From assembly GCA_027019165.1 (NCBI GenBank), contig JALUXC010000008.1, positions 1-64,000 of the forward strand: 64,000 nucleotides of DNA. The letters run 5' to 3'. Each line of letters begins with the position of its first letter. The stretch's first letter is position 1. This document shows positions 27,168 through 35,229 of this stretch, one piece after another. The position numbers and the translations under genes were made by a program. The notes under the pieces are model-generated. The model searched no databases and was not told where the DNA came from. It saw only the letters and a program-made list of their open reading frames with translations. This DNA is from Pseudophaeobacter sp. (lineage in GTDB: Bacteria > Pseudomonadota > Alphaproteobacteria > Rhodobacterales > Rhodobacteraceae).

Positions 27168-27815
27168 TCACCGCGGGAGCCGCACCACCCCGTATTGAGC
27201 ATAGCCGCGGTATAGGCTCTCGTATTGCGCGGTTCCGCCCACCTCAGATGCGATCCTGTTCAGCCTCGCCCGCAGGGCCAAGCGCGGCTCGACGTGAAAC
27301 TTGCTCAGCCAGCGGCGCAGGGCAGCTCCGAACCAGAGAGGCCAGCCGCTCTGGTCAGCAAAATCTACCACGTGCAACTCTCCTCCCGGCGCCAGGTGCA
27401 CGGCGGCCATGCGCAGGGCCTGCTGCCAATCGGGGATCATCGAAATCCCGTAGGAAATGAAAATCCTGTCGAATCTCGCGCGTTGAAACAACTGCCAGCC
27501 GTCAAAATCGCAGGCATCCGCCTGGGCAAGCTGGACATGGTCGTGGAGCCTGCCGCGCGCCGTCCGCAGCATCTCTGACGAGATATCCAAGCCATAAAAG
27601 GCGCAGCCCGGATATTTGCGCGCTGCCACCTGCAGATTGCGCCCGGTGCCGCATGCGATCTCAAGCACATGCGATCCGTCCCGTGGGGCCAGTTCCTCAA
27701 TCAAGCGATCCCGCCCGAAAAGATAGTATTTACGCGTGAGATCATAAATCAGCCGCTGATGACGGTAGGTCTCATCCATCAGGTCGGCATGGAGATCGGA
27801 CGAGTTGTCCAGCAT
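27168..27815 (-). CDS. btaB: BtaB-like S-adenosylmethionine N-methyltransferase (betaine lipid DGTS)
   Basis: The 215-residue class I methyltransferase has motif I VLEIACGTGRNLQVAARKYP and an acidic loop YGLDISSEML. In Rhodobacter, BtaB adds three methyl groups to diacylglyceryl-homoserine to give the phosphorus-free lipid DGTS. The identification rests on its place 5 bp after btaA plus its size. BtaA supplies the substrate, and the upstream phospholipase C gene supplies diacylglycerol. Confidence 0.88.
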   Translation of the reverse strand: MLDNSSDLHADLMDETYRHQRLIYDLTRKYYLFGRDRLIEELAPRDGSHVLEIACGTGRNLQVAARKYPGCAFYGLDISSEMLRTARGRLHDHVQLAQADACDFDGWQLFQRARFDRIFISYGISMIPDWQQALRMAAVHLAPGGELHVVDFADQSGWPLWFGAALRRWLSKFHVEPRLALRARLNRIASEVGGTAQYESLYRGYAQYGVVRLPR

Positions 27816-27820
27816 GATGA

Positions 27821-29038
27821 CTATCCCTTCCGCCGGTAGATGTGAAAGGCCCCGTAGATGGCGGAACGGTCCTGCGCGGTTCCCTGCGCCGACCCTTCGA
27901 CATCATAAGCCCACTGGTTCAAAAGCTCTGGTCGCAGGCGTCCGGGCAAGATGTCATGACTGCCGCCGGTTCGGAAAATCACCCGCGCCCCCGGTGCGGC
28001 GGTTCTGGTGATCTCAGCCCAAAGCGCGTTCAACTGCACATCGTTCATCCAGTCCTGCGCATCCAGCAGCACATAGCCATGTTTGGAACGCGCGCGTGCG
28101 CCCTGCAGATAGTCGGTCAGCGACCTGTTGACGATCTGCCCCTGATCCGCCGCCCGACGCAGGCGTTCGAAATTCTGCGCCTGCAGATACGGCGGCAGCG
28201 CGCCGTCCGGCGCCGGATCATAGCAGCGCGCAAAGGCCTGCCAGGCAAAGTAGTTCTCGCGGATCGGAAAGTCACACATCAGCTTGCGCACGCGTTCACG
28301 CAGGACCGGCAGCACATCTCCGCCCCCATCCTCGGCCAGCTTGTCATATTGCGCAGGCGGTATACCCAGACCAAAGAGCGCGGCCCGAAACCCCGCCAGT
28401 TTGCGCACCAGCCACATATCAAAGAGAGGCGCAATCTTCTGGTCGAAAAACGCCTGTTGGTCCTCCATGGAGCGGGCCGCAAGAAGCGGGGTGAAATCCA
28501 CGCCGCCAATCCGCGCCACCAGATGGACCGCCCCCAGAAACCGGCCAAGAAGACCATGGCGATAGAACCCTCTTTCAAACAGCGAGATCCGGCGGTGAAA
28601 GGGCTGACGCGTTTCCCAGAATGCGCGAGTCTCAGCATCAAGCTCGTGGCGGATATAACGCTGATAAAGGGCACGGTTGCTGGCCATGTCTGCACAGGCA
28701 AAGAATTGGAAAAAAGCCGCATGGTCCGGCAGACTGCGCGCCGCCGCAAGCTTGAGCCGCCCCAGCGCCACATGAGCGGGCGACAGATCCACCGCGGTGA
28801 CCGAGGTCGGCCCTGCGGTCAGATAGGACATCATGTTGCAACTGCCCGAAGCGATGCAGACGATGTTGTCGCCCGGTGCGATCTGCAATGCCGTCATATC
28901 GACGACCGGGTCTTCCCAGATCTGCGGATAAACAAGCCCCATAAACAGCCGGGAAAACAGGCGCTCAAGCCGTCCGGTGGTGGCATCGCTCTCTTGCAGC
29001 ACGGCGGCATCGAGCCGGGCCTGTGCGGTGGTGCTCAT
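27821..29038 (-). CDS. btaA: BtaA-like diacylglycerol 3-amino-3-carboxypropyltransferase (DUF3419)
   Basis: The 405-residue DUF3419 protein transfers the aminocarboxypropyl group of S-adenosylmethionine to diacylglycerol, the first step of betaine-lipid synthesis. The Rossmann-like motif VCIASGSCNMMSYLTAGP and the later YVLLDAQDWMND are recognisable, as is the N-terminal LVYPQIWEDP. It is 12 bp downstream of plcP and 5 bp upstream of btaB, so the three form one operon. Betaine lipids replace phospholipids during phosphate shortage. Confidence 0.92.
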   Translation of the reverse strand: MSTTAQARLDAAVLQESDATTGRLERLFSRLFMGLVYPQIWEDPVVDMTALQIAPGDNIVCIASGSCNMMSYLTAGPTSVTAVDLSPAHVALGRLKLAAARSLPDHAAFFQFFACADMASNRALYQRYIRHELDAETRAFWETRQPFHRRISLFERGFYRHGLLGRFLGAVHLVARIGGVDFTPLLAARSMEDQQAFFDQKIAPLFDMWLVRKLAGFRAALFGLGIPPAQYDKLAEDGGGDVLPVLRERVRKLMCDFPIRENYFAWQAFARCYDPAPDGALPPYLQAQNFERLRRAADQGQIVNRSLTDYLQGARARSKHGYVLLDAQDWMNDVQLNALWAEITRTAAPGARVIFRTGGSHDILPGRLRPELLNQWAYDVEGSAQGTAQDRSAIYGAFHIYRRKG

Positions 29039-29050
29039 CTGACTTCCTTT

Positions 29051-29848
29051 TTATGCGTCTTGAAGTTGTTTTTCCTTGCGCCGCGCCCGGCGCGAGCGAT
29101 GGCGCGAACGGCGTTCAGCCCGCTCCCAGTCGATCAAGGCGAGGCGGCCACCATCCAGTTCGACAACGGCGGTGCAGCTTTCCACCCAATCGCCTGTATT
29201 GACGTAGGAAATTTCATCGATATCCCGAATGGCTGCGCTGTGAATATGGCCGCAGATCACCCCGTCATAGCCGCCACGCCGCGCTTCGGCGGTGAGGACA
29301 TTCTCGTATTCGCTGATGAAGTTGACAGCCTGTTTGACCTGATGCTTGGCCCATTTCGACAGCGACCAGTACTGCCCGCCCCAGAGATGCCGCAGCCGGT
29401 TGATGCGCGTATTGAGCCACAGCATGAAATCATAGGCCCGGTCCCCCAGATGGGCGAGCCATTTGGCATTTACCACAACCGAGTCGAACTGATCGCCATG
29501 GGTCACGAGATACCGCTTTCCATCCGCGGCTATGAAATCGGCCGTTTGCACCACCTCAATACCGCCAAAGTGGGTGCCGAGATATGAGCGCAGGAATTCA
29601 TCATGATTGCCGGGGATCAGGTAGATACTGGCCCCATCATGCGCCTTTGCGAGGATCGCCTGCACCACGTCATTGTGCGCCTGCGGCCACAGGAAGCCTT
29701 TGCGTCGGATACGCCAGGCATCAATGATATCGCCGACCAGATAGTAGCTGTCCGCCTCGTTGCGGTTCAGGAAATCCAAGAGCAGCTCAGCCTGGCAGCC
29801 GGGGGTTCCGAGGTGAATGTCGGACAGAAAAATGGTGCGATACTTCAT
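29051..29848 (-). CDS. plcP: PlcP-type phospholipase C / metallophosphoesterase
   Basis: The 265-residue metallophosphoesterase has all metal-binding blocks: SDIHLG (9-14), GDIIDAW, GNHDEF (80-85), THGDQFD and GHIHSA. In Sinorhizobium and Phaeobacter, PlcP degrades phospholipids to diacylglycerol under phosphate starvation. The frame opens at 29986, but the ATG at 29848 (MKYRTIFLSD) is the family start. Position directly before btaA-btaB makes PlcP more likely than LpxH, which it also resembles. A Pho-box-like sequence lies 51 bp upstream. Confidence 0.88.
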   Translation of the reverse strand: MKYRTIFLSDIHLGTPGCQAELLLDFLNRNEADSYYLVGDIIDAWRIRRKGFLWPQAHNDVVQAILAKAHDGASIYLIPGNHDEFLRSYLGTHFGGIEVVQTADFIAADGKRYLVTHGDQFDSVVVNAKWLAHLGDRAYDFMLWLNTRINRLRHLWGGQYWSLSKWAKHQVKQAVNFISEYENVLTAEARRGGYDGVICGHIHSAAIRDIDEISYVNTGDWVESCTAVVELDGGRLALIDWERAERRSRHRSRRARRKEKQLQDA

Positions 29849-29898
29849 CCTGCGCGCCCAAGCCAGTTTGCCTTGGCTGTGATGCCTACCGCAGTTCA

Positions 29899-29916
29899 TT
29901 GACAGTTGCGTGACGC
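29899..29916 (-). promoter_or_regulatory. Pho-box-like site before plcP-btaA-btaB
   Basis: Read on the minus strand, GCGTCACGCAACTGTCAA has two heptamers (GCGTCAC and CTGTCAA) with a 4-nt spacer. This is the layout of the PhoB box, consensus CTGTCAT-N4-CTGTCAT; one heptamer matches 6 of 7 and the other 4 of 7. A further CTGCGGT follows at the same 11-bp step. It lies 51 bp before the plcP start, and the genes downstream are known phosphate-starvation targets. Confidence 0.55.
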
Positions 29917-30030
29917 TGCTGATCCGTTGGCACTGCGGCCTGCTGGCAGCGCATCTTGCGCTTTCTGCAGGGCTGTTCAACTGCAACGCAGCATCGACAG
30001 GATCGGGGTGCAGCGGCTAGAACCGGGTGT

Positions 30031-31209
30031 ATGATTTCAAAAACGCTGCTTTATGTTCAACGCCTCACCCGGCAACTCTGGATCCGGGTTGTCCTGATCT
30101 CGCTGTGCTCCCTGCTGGCGCTGGCTCTTGCCCCCTTGCTGACACCCGTCTTGCCCGATGCGCTCAGCACACGGTTCGGGCGCGAAGCGGTTCTGCCGAT
30201 CCTGACGATTCTCGCTTCGGGCATGCTGGCGGTCACAACCTTCTCGCTCAACGTGATGGTAAGCGCTTATCGCACCGCATCTTCCATGGCGACGCCGCGC
30301 GTCTACCGTCTGTTACTGGAAGACACCGTCACGCAAAGCGTTCTGGCAACCTTCGTCGGCGGGTTTGTATACTCCTTGAGCGCAATCATCCTGTTTCGCG
30401 CCGGTGTCTACGCGCCGCAGTCTGCCATTGTCGTCTTTGGCATTACCATCTTTGTTGTGGTTCTGATCGTGATCGCAATTTTGCGCTGGATCGACCATCT
30501 GTCGGGGCTTGGCAGCATGGATCACACGCTCCGCATGATCGAGACCCGTGCCCGAACCAGCCTCACTCAGCTGGCAAAACGCCCTTGCCTGGGCGGTCAA
30601 AGGGCGCAAAGCGACGACTGCCCCGATGGCGCCAAGGCGATCCCGGCAGGGCGCAGCGGCTTTGTCCGCTTTGTCGACATGGCGCACCTCAATGAGTCAG
30701 CCAAAAACGCCCGAGCCCATATCACCCTGCACCGCCGACCCGGAGATTTCGTGTTGCGAGGTCGCCCCGTGGCCTGGGCCAAAGATCTGGACGAGACCGG
30801 GTGCAAGGACCTGTCCTCCGCCTTTGAGATTGGCGATGTGCGCAGTTTCGATCAGGATCCTCGTTTTGGCTTGACGCTCTTGGCCGAAACCGCACAGAAA
30901 GCCCTTTCTCCCGGTGTGAACGACCCCGGCACAGCGATCGAGGTGATGGGACGGCTAGAACGTTTGCTGTGGGAAACGCTGGAGGAAACGCCGTCCGATC
31001 AGGATTGCATGTTCGACCATGTCAGCCTTGTCCCAGTAGAGCCGCGCAGCCTGTTGAACAACAGCTTTGCCCCAATTGCGCAAAGCGGTGCAGAGGATCC
31101 GCAAGTCATGGATTGGCTGGACAAGGCCCTCAGTGCTCTGGCGCAGCACCGAAACGACGATTTGGCCCGGGCAGCAAAGGACCTGCGTTCGGGTTTGACC
31201 CCGGACTAA
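30031..31209 (+). CDS. DUF2254 domain-containing membrane protein
   Basis: The 392-residue protein has four hydrophobic segments in its first 150 residues (for example VVLISLCSLLALALAPLL and IVVFGITIFVVVLIVIAIL). A soluble C-terminal half follows. This is the DUF2254 pattern, a family of unknown function. The ATG at 30031 is chosen because the longer frame from 29956 adds a polar leader. It is divergent from plcP. No functional clue is visible beyond that. Confidence 0.85.
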   Translation: MISKTLLYVQRLTRQLWIRVVLISLCSLLALALAPLLTPVLPDALSTRFGREAVLPILTILASGMLAVTTFSLNVMVSAYRTASSMATPRVYRLLLEDTVTQSVLATFVGGFVYSLSAIILFRAGVYAPQSAIVVFGITIFVVVLIVIAILRWIDHLSGLGSMDHTLRMIETRARTSLTQLAKRPCLGGQRAQSDDCPDGAKAIPAGRSGFVRFVDMAHLNESAKNARAHITLHRRPGDFVLRGRPVAWAKDLDETGCKDLSSAFEIGDVRSFDQDPRFGLTLLAETAQKALSPGVNDPGTAIEVMGRLERLLWETLEETPSDQDCMFDHVSLVPVEPRSLLNNSFAPIAQSGAEDPQVMDWLDKALSALAQHRNDDLARAAKDLRSGLTPD

Positions 31210-31299
31210 AGCCAGACCTAACCCGCCAACGGCAAGAAACGGCCCGCACAGTGCGAACCGTTTCTTCAATCTCTGCCACACGGCCAATGCGCCGGTGGT

Positions 31300-32625
31300 T
31301 CAGCCCTTTGCGCGGACCTTGTCCATCAGGGCCAAAAGCGCGCTCATGTCCGGGCCGCGCTCCATGCCGGTCACCGCCTTGCGCAGCGGCATGAAGAGGG
31401 ATTTACCCTTGCGGCCCGTGGCCTCTTTCACCGCTGCAGTCCAGCTACCCCAGGTGGTGGCGTCATAGGGGCCATCGGGAAGCAGAGCCATTGCCTCGGC
31501 GATGAAGTCCTTATCCTCATCGGCAATAAGTGGCTCGGCGCCATCGCGGCACAGGGTCCACCACCCCTCAAGATCCTTGAGCGTGGTGATGTTTTCCTTG
31601 GCCACATCCCAGAAGGCGGCCTGTTTTTCCGCAGGAACACCCAAAGCCTCCACCTGCGTCTGCACCGCCTCAAGCGGCAGGGTCTGCAGGTAGCGCCCGG
31701 TCAGCGGGAACAGATCCTGCACGTCAAACTTGGTTGGCGCGGCGCCAAAGCGGCCAATGTCGAAGCCCTCGATCAGCTCAGCCATGTCAGAGCGCAGCTC
31801 CACCGGATCAGAAGACCCCAAACGCGCCATCAGGCTGAGCAGCGCCATCGGTTGCACGCCCTGCTCCCGCAGATCGCGCAAGGCAAGCGTGCCAAGCCGT
31901 TTGGACAGAGCCTCTCCCTGCGGGCCGGTCAGCAGCGAATGGTGAGCGAATTCAGGCACCGATCCACCCAGCGCCTTGATGATCTGAATCTGGGTTGCGG
32001 TGTTGGTCACATGGTCCGAACCACGCACCACATGGGTGACGCCGAATTCCGTGTCATCCACGACCGAGGCGAGCGTGTAAAGAAACTGCCCGTCCCCCCG
32101 GATCAGCACCGGATCCGAGACCGAGGCCGCATCGATGGAGATATCACCCAGGATACCATCGGCCCATTCGATGCGCTCATGGTCCAACTTGAACCGCCAA
32201 ACGCCATCGCCGCGCTCGGCGCGCAGGGCAGCTTTTTCCTCGTCAGAGAGGTCCAGCGCCGCCCGATCATAAACCGGCGGTTTGCCCATGTTGAGCTGTT
32301 TCTTGCGCTTGAGATCCAGTTCCGTTGGCGTTTCAAACGCCTCGTAGAACCGACCGTTCTCGCGCAGCTTGTCCGCGGCATCGTGATAGCGGTCCAGCCG
32401 TTCGGATTGACGCTCCACCCGGTCCCATTGCAGGCCCAGCCACTCCAGATCCTGCTTGATCGCATCGACATATTCTTCCTTCGACCGCTCCGGGTCGGTG
32501 TCGTCGATGCGCAGGATGAAGCTGCCGCCTGCCTTGCGGGCGATCAGGTAATTCATCAGCGCAGTGCGCAGGTTGCCCACGTGGATGTAACCGGTGGGCG
32601 AGGGAGCAAAACGGGTGGTGGTCAT
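31300..32625 (-). CDS. gltX: Glutamate-tRNA ligase
   Basis: The 441-residue class I aminoacyl-tRNA synthetase charges tRNA-Glu, and in alphaproteobacteria often also tRNA-Gln for later amidation. The HIGH-type signature is FAPSPTGYIHVGNLRTAL, and the KMSKS loop is ALSKRLGTLALRDL. The ATG at 32625 is chosen, preceded by GGAGACGATTT; the frame extends upstream to 32685 without support. Many relatives carry a second gltX, so this copy's exact tRNA preference is open. Confidence 0.95.
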   Translation of the reverse strand: MTTTRFAPSPTGYIHVGNLRTALMNYLIARKAGGSFILRIDDTDPERSKEEYVDAIKQDLEWLGLQWDRVERQSERLDRYHDAADKLRENGRFYEAFETPTELDLKRKKQLNMGKPPVYDRAALDLSDEEKAALRAERGDGVWRFKLDHERIEWADGILGDISIDAASVSDPVLIRGDGQFLYTLASVVDDTEFGVTHVVRGSDHVTNTATQIQIIKALGGSVPEFAHHSLLTGPQGEALSKRLGTLALRDLREQGVQPMALLSLMARLGSSDPVELRSDMAELIEGFDIGRFGAAPTKFDVQDLFPLTGRYLQTLPLEAVQTQVEALGVPAEKQAAFWDVAKENITTLKDLEGWWTLCRDGAEPLIADEDKDFIAEAMALLPDGPYDATTWGSWTAAVKEATGRKGKSLFMPLRKAVTGMERGPDMSALLALMDKVRAKG

Positions 32626-32842
32626 AAATCGTCTCCTGTTGATCTGCCCCATCTCATAGAAGAGCCGTTTTGTCCAGTTTCCCAAGCTGTGGCGGGAGTG
32701 CGGGATGTCTCATGGCCTCTCCAGCCCTCACGTTTCCGTGATCAGGACAAGACAAAGTCTTGCAACCGCTGCGCGCGTCCTAGGTCAGCATTTGGAGACG
32801 CCGAAAACTCGGACGACCAGAGACAGAGAGGAGACCCGACAC

Positions 32843-33775
32843 ATGACCCTGAAACTTTCCCGACGCGCCGCCCTGACGGGGGCAGCCGCCCTGCCCCTTG
32901 CCGCTTCCGTCACGCCTGCCCTTGCAGATGGCCACGGCGCCAAAGCGCCTGCAAGCCACGCGCGCAGCTTTAAACTGGGGGATTTTACCGTAACGACCCT
33001 TTTGGACGGCAGCCTGCCACGTGACGGTGCCAAGGCGATCTTTGGCGGCGGTGCAACGGATGAGGAATTCGCCGAGGTCTCTGCCCAGAACTTCATCCCG
33101 GCAGATATGGCGCAGTTCTTTTTTACCCCGACGCTGGTGGATACCGGCAGCGAGAAGGTGCTGTTTGACACCGGCCTGGGACAGGGCGGCATCCAAAAAG
33201 CCCTGGCCGAAGCAGGCGTCACCCCCGATCAGATCGATGTGGTTGTGCTCACCCACATGCACCCCGACCACATTGGCGGCATGACCACTGATGGGGCGGA
33301 GACCTTTGCAAATGCCCGCTATGTGACGGGCCGCGCCGAATATGACTTCTGGTCCAAGATGGAGGCCGGCAACCGGGTTGGCGATCTGGTGGCGCAGAAA
33401 GTGACCCCCATGGCCGAAAAGATGTCCTTTATCGAGGACGGTGGCGAAGTTGCATCCGGCATTTCCGCCATGGCCGCCTTTGGCCACACCCCCGGCCATA
33501 TGACCTACATGCTCGACAGCGGCGGGCAGCAGCTGGTGCTGACGGCGGATCTGGCCAACCACTATGTCTGGTCTTTTGCACATCCTGAATGGGAAGTGCG
33601 CTTTGACATGGACAAAGAGGCCGCCACCGCGTCGCGTCGGCGTGTCATGGACATGCTGGCCGCAAGCCGTACACCAATGATCGGCTATCACATGCCCTTC
33701 CCGGCGGCTGGTTTTGTCGAAACACGCGGGAGCGGCTACCGCTTTGTCCCGGTTAGCTATCAGATGATGGGCTGA
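32843..33775 (+). CDS. Exported MBL-fold metallo-hydrolase
   Basis: The 310-residue metallo-beta-lactamase-fold protein has a twin-arginine-type leader (SRRAALTGAAALPLAASVTPALA) cleaved after residue 28. The metal signature LTHMHPDHIGG is intact, with the later GHTPGHMTYML and the Asp in LTADLANH. This class includes lactonases and other periplasmic hydrolases; the substrate is unknown. The ATG at 32843 follows GAGAGGAGACCC. Its 3' end overlaps the convergent FAD oxidase gene by 23 bp. Confidence 0.9.
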   Translation: MTLKLSRRAALTGAAALPLAASVTPALADGHGAKAPASHARSFKLGDFTVTTLLDGSLPRDGAKAIFGGGATDEEFAEVSAQNFIPADMAQFFFTPTLVDTGSEKVLFDTGLGQGGIQKALAEAGVTPDQIDVVVLTHMHPDHIGGMTTDGAETFANARYVTGRAEYDFWSKMEAGNRVGDLVAQKVTPMAEKMSFIEDGGEVASGISAMAAFGHTPGHMTYMLDSGGQQLVLTADLANHYVWSFAHPEWEVRFDMDKEAATASRRRVMDMLAASRTPMIGYHMPFPAAGFVETRGSGYRFVPVSYQMMG

Positions 33776-35129
33776 GGGGCGTCGCAGCCGCTCCGACACT
33801 TTCAGGCGCGGGCTTCACTGCCCGCGCCTTTTTTGTGAAACGGTCCAGTGCAAAGGCCCGCGGATCCACGATGGGCGTATCCCCGGTAACAAGATCGGCG
33901 GTCAGCCGTCCCGCTGCGGGGCCGATACCAAAACCATGACCGGAATAGCCCGTGGAGACGAACAGGCCGGGCAGGTCATCCACCTGCGAAATCACCGGTA
34001 TCGCATCGGGTGTCACATCGATCATCCCGCCCCAGCTTTGCACCACATCGGCACCTTGCAGGACTGGAAAGGCCTTTTGTGCCGCGGCCCAACTGTTTCG
34101 AATGGCCTTTTGCGAAGGTTCGGGATCCAGCACGCGGCAAGCCTCGAACGGCGTGTGCTGATCAGGTTGCCAGCGCCGGGCTTGCGCCGCCTCAACCCGC
34201 CAACGATCCGACAGGCGGAACCGCAGGGAACGCCACTCGTCAAGGAAGGCGGGCAGGAACTTCAATGCAAGCCTGAAGCTGTCAGGCACGATGTCGACCA
34301 CATTCTCGGTGCCATCCGCGATGGAATAGCCACCATCACCCCTTTTGCGCAGGGAAAAGCCCTTGGCCCACATGGCAACCTCGGGTCCATCCTGCACCGC
34401 CGAGGTGCGCAGAACCGAGTTCAACACTTTGAGCTGAGGTAGCCAAACACCCGCATTGCCGAGGAACAACCGCGACCATGCGCCACCAGCGACCACAACC
34501 GCCGAGCATTCGACCCGCCCGCGTTCAGTCACGACCCCGCTGACATGTCCCGCTTCGGTCTCGACACTGCGCACCGCGCATTCGGTCATGACCTTGGCCC
34601 CGGCGGCCCGCGCTGCGCTGGCAATCGCATGGGTGGCCAGTTGCGGCTCCGCCCGCCCATCCAGCGGCGTATGGAGGGCGGCAATCGTGCCGGTCTGATG
34701 CCCCGGCATCAAAGCCGCGAGCTGTTCCCCACGTACCATTCGCGCAGGGGAATCAAAGGGAGCCATATGCTGCGCCCAGTCTTCCAGCTTGGCGGCATCC
34801 CGCTCACGTTCGGCTGTATAGAGAATCCCTGCACGGGAGTACCCTGTGGGATGGCCAGTGCGCGCCTCTAGGCCTTCCCAGATCTCCTGCGCCTTGGCCA
34901 TAAGCGGTAATTCGCGCGGATCGCGCTGTGACATGCGCACCCACCCCCAGTTGCGCGAGCTTTGCTCACCACCGATCTGGCCCTTTTCGCACAAAAGAAC
35001 AGAATGCCCCCGCTCTGCGAGCTCAAGAGCGGTGGTGGAGCCGATGATTCCCCCGCCGATGACGACCGCATCGACACGTTTGGGCAGGGCAAGATCAGCT
35101 TGGAAATGGGGCAGCTTAGGTCCAGGCAT
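33753..35129 (-). CDS. FAD-dependent amino-acid oxidase-like protein (DadA/glycine oxidase family)
   Basis: The 458-residue flavoprotein has the Rossmann dinucleotide motif VVIGGGIIGSTTALELAERG at residues 21-40. The family's C-terminal GLFVSTGYSGHGFGIGPAAG is also present. Relatives oxidise D-amino acids, sarcosine or other secondary amines and pass electrons to the respiratory chain. There is no signal peptide. The last 27 or so codons extend past the usual end and run through the terminator of the convergent MBL gene. Neighbours do not reveal the substrate. Confidence 0.88.
   Translation of the reverse strand: MPGPKLPHFQADLALPKRVDAVVIGGGIIGSTTALELAERGHSVLLCEKGQIGGEQSSRNWGWVRMSQRDPRELPLMAKAQEIWEGLEARTGHPTGYSRAGILYTAERERDAAKLEDWAQHMAPFDSPARMVRGEQLAALMPGHQTGTIAALHTPLDGRAEPQLATHAIASAARAAGAKVMTECAVRSVETEAGHVSGVVTERGRVECSAVVVAGGAWSRLFLGNAGVWLPQLKVLNSVLRTSAVQDGPEVAMWAKGFSLRKRGDGGYSIADGTENVVDIVPDSFRLALKFLPAFLDEWRSLRFRLSDRWRVEAAQARRWQPDQHTPFEACRVLDPEPSQKAIRNSWAAAQKAFPVLQGADVVQSWGGMIDVTPDAIPVISQVDDLPGLFVSTGYSGHGFGIGPAAGRLTADLVTGDTPIVDPRAFALDRFTKKARAVKPAPESVGAAATPLSPSSDS
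33804..33834 (+). terminator. Intrinsic terminator of the MBL gene, inside the 3' end of the opposing oxidase gene
   Basis: AGGCGCGGGC/GCCCGCGCCT (33804-33813 with 33820-33829) is a perfect 10-bp stem with a 6-nt loop and a T6 tail on the plus strand. It sits 28 bp after the MBL stop codon, within the last coding part of the minus-strand oxidase gene. Confidence 0.85.
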
Positions 35130-35229
35130 GAATGGGTTAATGCCGTGCCGTACGGGCGCGGTCCATAGGTCAAAATAGCCCGGATGCGCGTGGGATGCAG
35201 GCTGTGGTTTTTTGGCGTCAGCCGGCCCG

